Part shown: positions 51,725 through 61,200 of the stretch, piece after piece
Position numbering within the stretch: the stretch's first letter is position 1
Layout of the letters: every line of letters starts with the position of its first letter
NCBI GenBank assembly: GCA_046081125.1
Contig: JBJTVH010000132.1
Location: 14,641 to 78,640 of the forward strand
Origin: JBEIFW01 sp046081125
GTDB taxonomy: Bacteria; Actinomycetota; Acidimicrobiia; Acidimicrobiales; Ilumatobacteraceae
Reading direction: 5' to 3'
Length of the DNA stretch: 64,000 nucleotides
Program-made: the position numbers and the translations under genes
The notes under the pieces: model-generated
Databases searched by the model: none
What the model saw: the letters and a program-made list of their open reading frames with translations, nothing else
What the model was told of the DNA's origin: nothing

Positions 51725-51761
51725 TCAGCGACGGCAGCGGGAGCCAGGACCGCTCGAACCC

Positions 51762-51814
51762 GGCCCGTTGCGCAGCGCGACAACGACGACAACAGCCGCG
51801 ACGCGCAACGGGCC
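51762..51814. repeat. 12-bp inverted repeat overlapping terminator
   Basis: GGCCCGTTGCGC (51762-51773) and its perfect complement (51803-51814) are separated by 29 nt. The second arm overlaps the stem of the hairpin at 51810-51835, so the two structures exclude each other. This is the geometry of an attenuator or of a tail-to-tail terminator pair. Confidence 0.6.
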
Positions 51815-51835
51815 CGGACCGTGCGGTCCGGGCCC
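51810..51835. terminator. Convergent-gene terminator
   Basis: A perfect 11-bp stem (GGGCCCGGACC and its complement) with the 4-nt loop GTGC, between the TetR gene and the convergent binding-protein gene. There is no T-tract. Confidence 0.75.
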
Positions 51836-51858
51836 GTCGGTGCGTCAGCCGCAGCGGA

Positions 51859-53661
51859 TCACTTGATCCAGATCTGCTGCCAGGGGTGCATGCTCACCCG
51901 GTGGGTGTTGACCAGCTTGGTGCCGTCGGGGGCGTTGAACGACGAGCCCACCGCCTGCACCTTCTTGTTGGCCACCTGCTGCCACAGGGTCCACGCCGTC
52001 CACAGGTTGTAGACCTTCGAGCCGAAGGTCTTGTTGATGGTCTCGGCGGCAGCCTTGCGGGCCGCCGGGTCGCCGCTCTGGCGGATCGTGGTGAGCGCCT
52101 TGTCGATGTCCGGGTCCTTGATGCGGCCGAAGTTCAGGGCCACCCCCGGGGCATCGATCGCGAAGGCCGACAGCCACCAGACGTAGTTGCGGTCCGGGTT
52201 GAGACCGCCGAAGTTGCGCCAGGCGAAGATCTGGAAATCGCCGACGAGCGCCCGGGTGATGTACTGGCCCTGCTCGGTCTGGTCGATCTTGCCGTTGACG
52301 CCGCACTTCTTCCAGTAGCTGGCGATCAACTCGTTGGTGCCCTTGTTGAACGGGTCGGCCGTGGTGCCGAAGGCGAGTTCGAGGTCGCCGGTGATGCCCT
52401 TGGACGCCTTGTACGCGTCGAGGAGCTTCTTGCCACCCTCGAAGTCCTTCTTCGGGTACCCGTTGTCGGCGACGTAGCCGTCGACGCCGGGCGGGTACGG
52501 GCCGTTGGCGACGGGGGTAACGCCACCGTTGCGGAGCTTGTTCAGCTCGTCGTAGTCGACGCACTTGGCCAGACCGGTGCGGACGTTGACGTCGGCGATC
52601 GGGTTCTCCTTGCCGCCGATCGTCGGGGCGTTGTTGAACATGTAATGGCCGGTCTCACCGCCCACGTTGTTCTCGAAGATGCTCCACTGGTCCTTCTCCG
52701 AACGGAACTTGTTGATGGCGTCACCGTTGGAGGTGTGGATCACGTCGCACTGGCCGCCCCGCAGGCAGTTCTCCCGGGCCGCGATGTCGTCGATCGGGCG
52801 GATCGTCAACGCGTCGAGGTACGGGTAGGGCTGGCCGTCGGGCGCCTTGAGCCAGTAGTCGGGGTTCTTCACCATTTCGAGCTTGTCGTTCACGGTCCAC
52901 GACTTGAACTTGAACGGGCCCGTCCCGATCGGGTTCTTCTGCGAGTTCACCCCGTCGTCGACAATCTTCGGGCTGACCAGGTACCAACCGGTGGCCGAGT
53001 AGTCGAGCACGGCGTAGGGCGCCAGCAGGTCGATCTTCACCGTCATCGGATCGGCCGTATCGACCGTGATCGCCTTGTAGATGGTGGAGATCGGCTTGCG
53101 GTTGGTCTTCGCGTCCTCGGGCTTGCTCGCATCGAAGGACTTCGGGCACCCGCCGAACTCACCGAACGCCGTCGCCACGAGCGCGCTGCAGCGGCCGTTC
53201 TCGATGTACAGCTTCAGCGCCGTGCCGTCGAGCGGGGTGCCGTCGTGGAACTTGATGCCCGAGCGCATCTTCACCGTCCACGAGGTGGAATCCGCGTTCG
53301 GGGTCATGGACTGGGCGAGCATGCCGTGGGTCTTGCCGTCCTCGCCGATCGCCATGACGTTGTCGTAGATGGCTCGGACCACCGCCTCACCGGAGATGGC
53401 TAACTGCGAGTACAGCGGGGAGAACCCCGTCGCAGTCTCGGCCTCGACGCCGTAGGTGAGCGTGCCGCCCCGCTTGGGCTTGTCGTCGGCGGGCTTCAGC
53501 GTGGTCGACGCGATCGTCGACACGGAGGCCACCGTGGTGCCCCCGGCGGCCGTCGTCGTCGTCCCCCCGCTGTCCTTGGAGTCGTCGCCGCAGGCTGCAG
53601 CGACGAGACCGAACGTGACCAGGACACCCGCGACCGCGAGCGCCCCTCTCCTACCTCTCAT
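51859..53661 (-). CDS. Oligopeptide/dipeptide-binding lipoprotein, DppA type
   Basis: A 600-aa family-5 solute-binding protein. The lipoprotein signal ends GLVAAACGDD, then a Thr-rich linker and the large two-lobed domain (RGGTLTYGVEAETATGFSP, KMRSGIKFHDGTPLDG, NPDYWLKAPDG). The length suits peptide-binding proteins. It is transcribed toward the TetR gene and apart from both other arms. A 20-bp palindrome lies 16 bp upstream of its ATG. Confidence 0.88.
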   Translation of the reverse strand: MRGRRGALAVAGVLVTFGLVAAACGDDSKDSGGTTTTAAGGTTVASVSTIASTTLKPADDKPKRGGTLTYGVEAETATGFSPLYSQLAISGEAVVRAIYDNVMAIGEDGKTHGMLAQSMTPNADSTSWTVKMRSGIKFHDGTPLDGTALKLYIENGRCSALVATAFGEFGGCPKSFDASKPEDAKTNRKPISTIYKAITVDTADPMTVKIDLLAPYAVLDYSATGWYLVSPKIVDDGVNSQKNPIGTGPFKFKSWTVNDKLEMVKNPDYWLKAPDGQPYPYLDALTIRPIDDIAARENCLRGGQCDVIHTSNGDAINKFRSEKDQWSIFENNVGGETGHYMFNNAPTIGGKENPIADVNVRTGLAKCVDYDELNKLRNGGVTPVANGPYPPGVDGYVADNGYPKKDFEGGKKLLDAYKASKGITGDLELAFGTTADPFNKGTNELIASYWKKCGVNGKIDQTEQGQYITRALVGDFQIFAWRNFGGLNPDRNYVWWLSAFAIDAPGVALNFGRIKDPDIDKALTTIRQSGDPAARKAAAETINKTFGSKVYNLWTAWTLWQQVANKKVQAVGSSFNAPDGTKLVNTHRVSMHPWQQIWIK

Positions 53662-53676
53662 GGTGCTCCCCCATCT

Positions 53677-53696
53677 GCCGTACCCCCCGGTACGGC
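53677..53696. promoter_or_regulatory. 20-bp palindrome, candidate TetR operator
   Basis: GCCGTACC-CCCC-GGTACGGC is a perfect 8-bp inverted repeat with a 4-nt centre. It is 16 bp upstream of the dppA-like ATG and overlaps its likely promoter zone. The nearby TetR gene makes it a natural candidate target; this is inference. A hairpin in the leader is the alternative. Confidence 0.5.
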
Positions 53697-53758
53697 TGAT
53701 GGGAACGGTACCACGCCGATGACGTCCGACACTCCCCCCAATGGCCCTCAGGTGTCGG

Positions 53759-54562
53759 TCAGGTGTTGCGGTAGGCCGGCGGCCGCCTCTCGAGGAACGC
53801 GCTACGGGCTTCGGTGGCGTCCTGCGTGAACGACGCCATGATCTGCTGTCGGTTCTCGAGGTCGATCGCGTTCTGCATCGCCGGGATCTCGAGCGACGAC
53901 CACATGCCCTCCTTGGTGAGGGCCACCCCGAACGGGCTGTTCAGCATGATCTGCTCGGCCTTGGCCAGCGCCGCATCCGTGAGCACCTCGTCGGGGGTGA
54001 CCTCCACGACGAGGCCGATCCGATAGGCCTCGTCGGCGTCGAAGATGCGGCCCGTAAGCATCAGCTCCTGGGCCCGGGCGGCGCCGACCAGGCGCGGCAA
54101 CAACCAGCTCGTGCCGATGTCGCAGGCCGACAACCCGATGCGGATGAACGCAGCGTTGAACCGAGCGGAGGCCGCGGCGAGGCGCACGTCGGAGCCGAGC
54201 ACGAGCGCGAAACCGCCGCCGGCAGCGGGGCCGTTGACTGCGGCGATCACCGGCTGCGGCAACGAGCGGAGGTGCGGGATCAGCCGGGCGATGTGGCGCT
54301 GCACGGCGAAGCCGGCCTGCGGGCGGCCGAACCCCTCCGTGTGCGGTGCCTCGCCATAGCCCCCGAGGTCGAGGCCGGCGCAGAAGCCGCGGCCCGCACC
54401 GGTGAGGATCACGACCCGGCACGAGGCATCGACGGCGATGGCATCGAGGGTGTCGTGCAGGCCCTGCACCATCTCGGTGGTGAGCGCGTTGAGCTTGGCC
54501 GGACGGTTGAGCGTGATCCGGGTGACGCCGGGACGGGGGTTGTCGAGGACGAGCGGCTCCAT
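53759..54562 (-). CDS. Enoyl-CoA hydratase/isomerase family protein
   Basis: A 267-aa crotonase-fold enzyme. The oxyanion-hole segments are GRGFCAGLDLGGYG and AAVNGPAAGGGFALVLGSD. The catalytic-Glu position after IGLSACDIGTSWLLPRL is occupied by a noncanonical pattern (Asp/Thr rather than the two Glu of short-chain hydratases), so the exact reaction is open. ATG 54562 (MEPLVLDN) is preferred over 54592. It is divergent from an acyl-CoA synthetase gene, whose start is 17 bp away. Confidence 0.85.
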   Translation of the reverse strand: MEPLVLDNPRPGVTRITLNRPAKLNALTTEMVQGLHDTLDAIAVDASCRVVILTGAGRGFCAGLDLGGYGEAPHTEGFGRPQAGFAVQRHIARLIPHLRSLPQPVIAAVNGPAAGGGFALVLGSDVRLAAASARFNAAFIRIGLSACDIGTSWLLPRLVGAARAQELMLTGRIFDADEAYRIGLVVEVTPDEVLTDAALAKAEQIMLNSPFGVALTKEGMWSSLEIPAMQNAIDLENRQQIMASFTQDATEARSAFLERRPPAYRNT

Positions 54563-54578
54563 GCCAGCATCCTGCCCG

Positions 54579-56180
54579 ATGCCCGGGATCAACCTCGCTT
54601 CCGCTCACGAGGCCCTCGAGGCCGCCCATCCCGACCGCCAATGCCTCGTGTTCCGGGATCGGATCCTGTCCTGGCGCCAGATCGGCGACCGCAGCCGCCG
54701 GGTGGCCGGCGCGCTGCAAGCCGCCGGGCTCGGCGCCGTCGTCGAGCGCGACCGGCTCGCTGGTTGGGAGAAGGGCCAGGACGCCGTCGCGCTGTTCTGT
54801 TACAACGGCAACGAGTACCTCGAAGTGATGCTCGGCGCGTACAAGGCCCGATGCGCACCGGTGAACGTCAACTACCGCTACACCGCCGACGAGCTCACCT
54901 ACGTGCTGCGTGACTCGGGGGCTCGGGCCGTCGTCGTCGACCCGGCGCTGCGTCCGGTCCTCGACGAGGCCTTGCCGGCCTGCCCGGCGGTCACCACCGT
55001 GTGGGAGGTCGGTGCTCCCTACGAAGCGGTGCTCGCCGGCGCCGAACCCTGGAGCGACCCGGCGTGCTCCCCCGACGATCTCTACGTGCTCTACACCGGC
55101 GGCACCACCGGCAAGCCGAAAGGGGTGCTGTGGCGGCAGGCCGACTTCGTCGCCGGCGCTCTCGGGATCACGGCGGACGGACCGGCCGATCTCGTCGCCA
55201 GAGCCGGCAGCGGCGACCGCCTCCGGGCCCTGCCGTCCCCGCCGTTCATGCACGGCGCCGCGCACTGGAATGCGTGGAGCTGCTGGCTGGCCGGCGGCAC
55301 GGTGCTCGTGCAGTCGATCGTCACCCACTTCGACGCCCACGACGTGCTCACCACCGCGGCGACGCACGGCGCCACCTCGCTGCAGATCGTCGGCGACGCG
55401 TTCGGCCAACCGCTGCTCGACGCGCTGCGCACCCACCGCTACGACCTCGGGCGCTTGCGGCACCTGACGAGCGGTGGGGCCGTGCTGTCCGCCACCACGA
55501 AAGCGGCGCTGCTCGAACAGCTCCCGCACGTCACGATCATGGACATCGTCGGCTCCTCGGAGTCGGGGCGCCAAGGTGTCCGGTCGTCCACCACTTCGAG
55601 CGGCGCATCCACCGGCACCTTCGAGGCCTCGGCCGGCGCGACGGTGCTCGACGACACCCGCACCCGTGAGCTCCTGCCCGGCGCCGACGAGATTGGCTGG
55701 ATGGCCACCTGTGGCCCGACCCCGCTCGGCTACCTCGGCGATCCGGTGAAGAGCGCCGCGACGTTCCCCGTCGTCGACGGCCGGCGGTACTCCGTGCCCG
55801 GCGACCGTGCCCGGCGGCTCGCCGACGGCTCGATCGAACTGCTCGGCCGGGAGGCGGTCACGATCACCACCGGGGGCGAGAAGGTGTTCGCCGAGGAGGT
55901 CGAGCAGGCGATCAAGGCCCACCCGGCGGTGTACGACGCGCTCGTCGTGGGCCGGCCGGATCCGCGCTGGGGTCAGGCCGTCGTCGCCGTCGTGGCCCCT
56001 CGGGCGGGGGCGTCGGTGACGCTCGAGGAGCTGCGGGCCACGGCCTCGGAGCACCTCGCCCGCTACAAGCTCCCCAAGGCGCTCGTGTTGTGCCCGGCGA
56101 TCTCGCGCAGCCCGTCGGGCAAGCCCGACTACGCGTGGGCCCGGTCGCTTGCCGCGTCGACGCCTGAGGCAACGGACTAG
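54579..56180 (+). CDS. Acyl-CoA synthetase (AMP-forming)
   Basis: A 533-aa ANL-superfamily ligase that activates a carboxylic acid as acyl-AMP and then forms the CoA thioester. The AMP-binding P-loop is LYTGGTTGKPKGV, A5 is MDIVGSSESGRQG, A8 is PGDRARRLADGSIELLGR and the catalytic Lys is in SPSGKPDY. It is close to FadD-type medium/long-chain or cholesterol-related ligases, without a clear substrate. It starts 17 bp from the divergent enoyl-CoA hydratase gene, giving a small acyl-CoA catabolic unit. Confidence 0.88.
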   Translation: MPGINLASAHEALEAAHPDRQCLVFRDRILSWRQIGDRSRRVAGALQAAGLGAVVERDRLAGWEKGQDAVALFCYNGNEYLEVMLGAYKARCAPVNVNYRYTADELTYVLRDSGARAVVVDPALRPVLDEALPACPAVTTVWEVGAPYEAVLAGAEPWSDPACSPDDLYVLYTGGTTGKPKGVLWRQADFVAGALGITADGPADLVARAGSGDRLRALPSPPFMHGAAHWNAWSCWLAGGTVLVQSIVTHFDAHDVLTTAATHGATSLQIVGDAFGQPLLDALRTHRYDLGRLRHLTSGGAVLSATTKAALLEQLPHVTIMDIVGSSESGRQGVRSSTTSSGASTGTFEASAGATVLDDTRTRELLPGADEIGWMATCGPTPLGYLGDPVKSAATFPVVDGRRYSVPGDRARRLADGSIELLGREAVTITTGGEKVFAEEVEQAIKAHPAVYDALVVGRPDPRWGQAVVAVVAPRAGASVTLEELRATASEHLARYKLPKALVLCPAISRSPSGKPDYAWARSLAASTPEATD

Positions 56181-56190
56181 GGTCCCCGCT

Positions 56191-57081
56191 GTGCGAGATG
56201 TCCTGGCCGTCGCCGAGCGTCTCGACTTCGCCCGCACGATCGGCATCCAGCGCATCGGGCGGTCCGATCCCACCACCGTCGTCGGACCCGCCGAGGCCGT
56301 GCTGGCCCGGTGGACACCGGACGGTCCCGGCACGGTGCGCTTCCGCCGGCGCGACGGCACCCTCGGCGTCGAGGCCTGGGGGGCCGGGGGCGACTGGCTG
56401 GCCGCCCGGGCACCCGAGATCGCCGGGCTCACCGACCGCCCCCCGGCGCTCGTGGCGCACCACCGGGCGGTGGCCGATGCCGAGCGCCGGACCCCCGGTC
56501 TGCGGTTGTCGCGCCTGGCGCTCGTCCATCCGGCGCTCGTGGCCGCCGTGCTCGCCCAACGGGTGACCTCGATCGAAGCGGTGCGGCAGTGGGCGGCGTT
56601 GTGCCGGGCCGACGCCACCGTTGCGCCCGGACCGTTCGGGCTGCTCCTGCCACCCCACCCCGAGCGGCTCGCCGAGCGGCCGTACTGGTGGTTCCACCGC
56701 TTCGGGATCGAGCGCCGCCGTGCCGACACGCTGCGCGCGGTCAGCCGCCGGGCGAACCGGCTCGAGGCTGCGGCCACCCTCGACGGTCCCGCCGCCGAGG
56801 TCCTGCTGCGCCACATCCCGGGCGTCGGGGTGTGGACCGCCGCCCAGGTGCGCATGGCGCTCGGCGATCCCGACGCCGTGGCCGTCGGCGACTACCACCT
56901 GCGCAACATCGTCGCCTACGCCCTCGCCGGCCGGCCTCGGGGCACCGACGACGAGCTGCTCGCCCTGCTCGCCCCGTACACCGGTCAGCGGGGCCGGGTG
57001 GTCCGGCTGCTGCTCGCCGCCGGCTGGTCGGCACCGGCGTTCGGCCCCCGGCGGGCCATCCCGCCGATCGCGTCCTGGTGA
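56191..57081 (+). CDS. DNA-3-methyladenine glycosylase II-like (AlkA type)
   Basis: A 296-aa HhH-GPD DNA glycosylase that removes alkylated bases. The helix-hairpin-helix motif is HIPGVGVWTAAQVRMAL and the catalytic Asp lies in AVAVGDYHL. The N-terminal about 100 aa resemble the AlkA N-domain. The GTG at 56191 follows TAGGGT by 7 nt; that box overlaps the stop codon of the synthetase gene. It is coupled to the next gene as GTGA, an odd pairing of repair and glycan synthesis. Confidence 0.87.
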   Translation: MRDVLAVAERLDFARTIGIQRIGRSDPTTVVGPAEAVLARWTPDGPGTVRFRRRDGTLGVEAWGAGGDWLAARAPEIAGLTDRPPALVAHHRAVADAERRTPGLRLSRLALVHPALVAAVLAQRVTSIEAVRQWAALCRADATVAPGPFGLLLPPHPERLAERPYWWFHRFGIERRRADTLRAVSRRANRLEAAATLDGPAAEVLLRHIPGVGVWTAAQVRMALGDPDAVAVGDYHLRNIVAYALAGRPRGTDDELLALLAPYTGQRGRVVRLLLAAGWSAPAFGPRRAIPPIASW

Positions 57082-58271
57082 GCTCGCCCGTGCGCCGCGC
57101 CCTCGCCGACCCCGCATGGCGCCAGGCGCTCGCGCTCGGCGCCTTCGCCTATGTCGCGAGCCGGGTCGCCGTGCTCGTCGGCGCGGGGGTGGTGTCGGCC
57201 TCGCGCTCGGCGGTCCTCGCCGACCAGGGTCTGCCGAGGCCGACGAGCGCGCTGGGCGACATCACCGGCGTGCTGTCGGCCTGGGACGGCCGGTGGTATC
57301 TCGAGATCGCCCGGCTCGGCTACCCCCGGTCGGTCCCGCCGGGCATCACCTACGACCAGATCGAGGCGCGCGCCGCCTTCTTCCCGTTGTATCCCCTGCT
57401 GATCCGCCTCGCCGACGTCGTCCTGCCCGGCGACGAAGTCGCCGCAGCGATCGCCGTCAACGTCGTGCTCGGTGCGCTCGTAGTGCTCGCGCTCGGCCTC
57501 GTGGCCCGCCGATGGTGGGGACCGCAGGCCGCCGGTCGGGCCATGGTCGTGGTCAGCCTGTTCCCGGGCAGTGTGGTGCTGTCGATGTGCTACGCCGAGC
57601 CGTTGTTGCTCGTGGCCGCAGCGGGCTGCCTGCTGGCACTCGCCGACCGCCGCTGGCTGCTGGCCGGCCTGGCTGCAGCGATCGGCACCGCGACGCGACC
57701 GAACGGCCTTGCGCTCGTGGTCGCCTGCGCGGTGGCCGCCCTGCTGGCGATCCGAGACCGCCGCGACTGGCGTGCGCTCGTCGCACCCGCGCTCGCCCCG
57801 ATCGGCTTCCTCGGATTCCAGGTGTACCTGGCCCGCCACACCGGCGAAGCGGGCGTGTGGTTCCGGGTGCAACGAGAAGCGTGGGACGAAGGGACGAGCT
57901 TCGGTTGGCGGGTGGTGATGGCCGGCGTCGACGTGGTGCGGGCCCCGCTGAGCTCAGCCGCCAACCTCCTCACGGTGGCGAGCGTCGCGGTGATCGTCGC
58001 CGGCTTCATCGGCCTGCGCCGTCAGCGGATCCCCGCCCCGGACCTTGCGTACTCCGCCGTGATCGTGTTGCTGATGCTGCTCCCGGCCACGGTGACGGCG
58101 CGCCCCCGCTTCGTCCTCGCCGCATTCCCACTGGTGCTCGTGCTCGCCGTGTGGCAGCCGCGTCGACCCCGGGTGACCCCTGGCGCCTGGTGGACGGCGC
58201 TCGTCGCCACCGAGGCGGCGCTGCTCGTCGCCCTGACCGCGCTGTTCGGCATCGGCGCCGTCGTGCCATGA
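57078..58271 (+). CDS. PIG-V-like mannosyltransferase, GT-C fold
   Basis: A 397-aa polytopic membrane protein with about ten segments. The first periplasmic loop has SAWDGRWYLEIARLGYP, then AFFPLYPLLIRLA, both typical of the PIG-V family, which uses polyprenyl-phosphate-mannose to build mannan or lipoglycan. It overlaps aftD by 4 nt, so mannose and arabinose transfer are linked genetically. That suggests a mannose- and arabinose-containing envelope glycan. The family is clear, the exact acceptor is inferred. Confidence 0.83.
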   Translation: MSSPVRRALADPAWRQALALGAFAYVASRVAVLVGAGVVSASRSAVLADQGLPRPTSALGDITGVLSAWDGRWYLEIARLGYPRSVPPGITYDQIEARAAFFPLYPLLIRLADVVLPGDEVAAAIAVNVVLGALVVLALGLVARRWWGPQAAGRAMVVVSLFPGSVVLSMCYAEPLLLVAAAGCLLALADRRWLLAGLAAAIGTATRPNGLALVVACAVAALLAIRDRRDWRALVAPALAPIGFLGFQVYLARHTGEAGVWFRVQREAWDEGTSFGWRVVMAGVDVVRAPLSSAANLLTVASVAVIVAGFIGLRRQRIPAPDLAYSAVIVLLMLLPATVTARPRFVLAAFPLVLVLAVWQPRRPRVTPGAWWTALVATEAALLVALTALFGIGAVVP

Positions 58272-61200
58272 CCCCCCGGCGCCGTCACCTGGTCGAGATC
58301 GCCCTGCTGGGCGTGCTCTCGTACCTGCCTGCGTTGCTCACCGCACCCGGCACGGTCGCCGCCGACACCAAGCACTACCTCCTGCTCGACCCGTGGCGCC
58401 TGCTGCGCCGGGCGGGCGAGTTGTGGGACACGAGCCAGTTCGGCGGCCACGTGAGCCACCAGGTCGTGGGGTATCTCTGGCCGATGGGCCCGTGGTTCGC
58501 CCTCGGCGATCTCGCCGGGCTGCCCGACTGGGTGACCCAGCGCCTGTGGCTCGGCACCGTGGTGTTCGCGGCCGGCACGGGCGTGCGGTTCCTGGCTCGC
58601 CATCTCGGCCTGCCCGCCCTCGCCGGGCTGGTCGCCGCGGTCGCCTACCTGAGCTCGCCGTTCGTGTTGACCTACGTGAACCGGACTTCCGTGCTGCTCA
58701 CGCCGTGGGCGGGCCTCGGTTGGGTCGTCGCCGCCACGGTGCTCGCCGCCCGGCGGGGCGGCTGGCGCTGGCCCGCCGTCGTCGCGCTGGTGAGCGCAAC
58801 GGTCGGCGGCATCAACGCGACCGCCGTCGCGCTCGTCGCCATCGCCCCGATCACGTGGCTCGTCCACGCCGCCTGGCGCGGCGAGATCACCTGGCGGCGC
58901 GCCGGTGCGGTCGTCGGCCGGATCGCCGCGTTCGCCGTGCCGGCGAACGCCTGGTGGGCCGTCCCGCTCCTGATCCAGTCCCGATACGGCGCCGACGTCC
59001 TCGCCTACTCCGAGACCGTCGACGCGGTGGCGACGACGTCGTCGGCACCCGAGGTGCTGCGCGGTCTCGGCTATTGGCTCTTCTACGGCGGCGATTTCCT
59101 CGGCCGATGGAACTCTGCCTCGACGCCGTACCTGACCGACCCGGCGTTGCTCGTCGTGGGGTTCGGCCTCGTGGTCGCCGTGGTCGTGGCGATCGTCGCC
59201 GTGCGCTGGTCGGCGTCGGGCTGGCTCGCGACGCTGCTCGTCACCGGCACCGTGATCGCCGTGGGGGCCCACCCGCCCGGCGACCCGTCACCCTGGGGCT
59301 CGCTGCTGCTCGGCGACGCCTCCCGCTCGACGCTGGTGCTCGCGCTGCGCAGCTCCACCCGGGCGGTGCCGCTCGTGGCGCTCGCCGGCGCGCTGGCACT
59401 GGGCGCCGCGGTGGCGGCGCTGGCCGTGCGGTGGCCGCGGCGCGGCGCGCTCGCTGCCGCAGCGCTCACCCTCGCCGTGCTCGTCAACGGCCAGGCGGCC
59501 TGGACCGGTGGGTTCGTCGACGCCACGCTGCAACGTCCCGAGCAGGTTCCGGCCTGGTGGCCCCAGGCCGCCGCGGCGCTCGGCGAATCGGACACCGCCG
59601 TGCTCGAACTGCCCGGCCAGGACTTCGCCGCCTACCGGTGGGGCACGACCACCGATCCGGTCCTGCCCGGCCTCACCGACCGGTCCGTACTCGGTCGGGA
59701 CCTGCTCCCCCTGGGCTCGCCGGGGCGGATGGACCTGTTGTGGGCGCTCGACGACACGATCCAGGACGGCACGTTCGAGCCGGCTGCGCTCGAACCCGTG
59801 GCCAGGCTGCTCGGCGTCGGCGACGTCGTCATCCGCGGGGACGCCGCCTGGGAGCGCTACCGCACCCTGCCGCCGGCCGTACTTGCCGAGGCGCTTGCCA
59901 CGGCGCTTGCCGACCGGCCGGCGCGCGACCTCGGCGAGGCCCGGGTCGATCCCTCGGGCTTCGTCGACGAACGCATCCTGTCGATCCCGACCCGAGCGCT
60001 CCCGCCGGTGCGGATCGTCGCCGTCGACGACCCGGTGCCCGTGGCGCGCGTCCGCACGGCGGTGATCGGCGTGGACGGCGACGGCGCAGGGATCGTCTCG
60101 GCGGCCGCCGCCGGGCTCCTGCCGCCCGAGCGAGGCGTGGTCCAGGCGACCACGGTCGCCGACGACGCGACGCTCGCTGCGATGGTCGCGGGCGCACCGC
60201 TGGTCGTCACCGACGGCGCCCGCGTCCGCGCCCGGCAGTGGCGTGGCTCACAGGACACCCTCGGCATGACCGAGGACGGCGACGGACCCGCCGTGCTGCA
60301 GGTCGACCCCGCCGACGCCCGGCTCCCCGTGCTGGCGAACGCCCCGAGCGGCTCGAGGACCGTCGCCGTCCAGACGGGCGGGGGCCGAGCCACGGCGACG
60401 TCGTACGGGTCGCCGAACGCCTACTGGCCCGAGGCGCGACCCGTCGGCGCCGTCGACGGTGACCCGGCGACGGCCTGGTTCACCGGGGAGGGCCGGGACG
60501 TGCGCGGCGTGCGGTTCCGCCTCACGTTCGACGCCCCTCGCCCGCTGCCTCGGATCTCGGTTCGCCAGCTCGACGCGACGTATCCGAACCGGATGATCAC
60601 GGCCGTGCGCATCCGCACCGAAGGCTCGTCGCGCACGGTCGAGCTCGACGATCGGTCCCGGCAGGACGGCGGGCAGGTCGTGAACCTCGACGCGCCGTCC
60701 ACCGCCACGGTCGAGCTCGAGGTCCTGGCGACCGAGCCGGGGCCGGGAGCCGGGACCGGCGGCCTCGGGCCCGTCGGGTTCGTCGAGATCGACGCCGGGA
60801 TCCGCCTGACCGAAGAGGTCCGGGTCCCGACCCGGCTCGCGTCGATGGCCGAGACCGGGCAGCCGCTCACGTTCGTGCTGCGGCGCGAGCGGGTCGACGG
60901 CCGGGTGCGCTGGCGGGACGACCCCGAACCGGCGATCGTCCGACGGCTCCGGCTCCCCCAGTTGCGACGGTTCGAGCTCACCGGCGTGGCCCGGCTGTCC
61001 CCCCGCGCCGACGATGCCCGAACCGATGCGGTGATCGGTGACGGCACGGTGACGGCGACGTCCCGGCTCGCCGGGGTACCCACCGCCGGCGGCCGAGCGG
61101 CGTTCGACGCCGACCCCGGTACGGCCTGGATCACCCGGTTCGGCACGCCGGTCGGCGCGTCGGTGACCGTCGACGCCGGCCGGGAGATGCGCATCGACCG

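Noticed and set aside
53802..56855. A 1017-aa open frame on the minus strand opposite the acyl-CoA synthetase gene
   Set aside because: Its composition is Arg/Gly/Pro/His-rich without domains, and it lies antisense to a clear ligase. Long empty antisense frames are expected at this G+C content.
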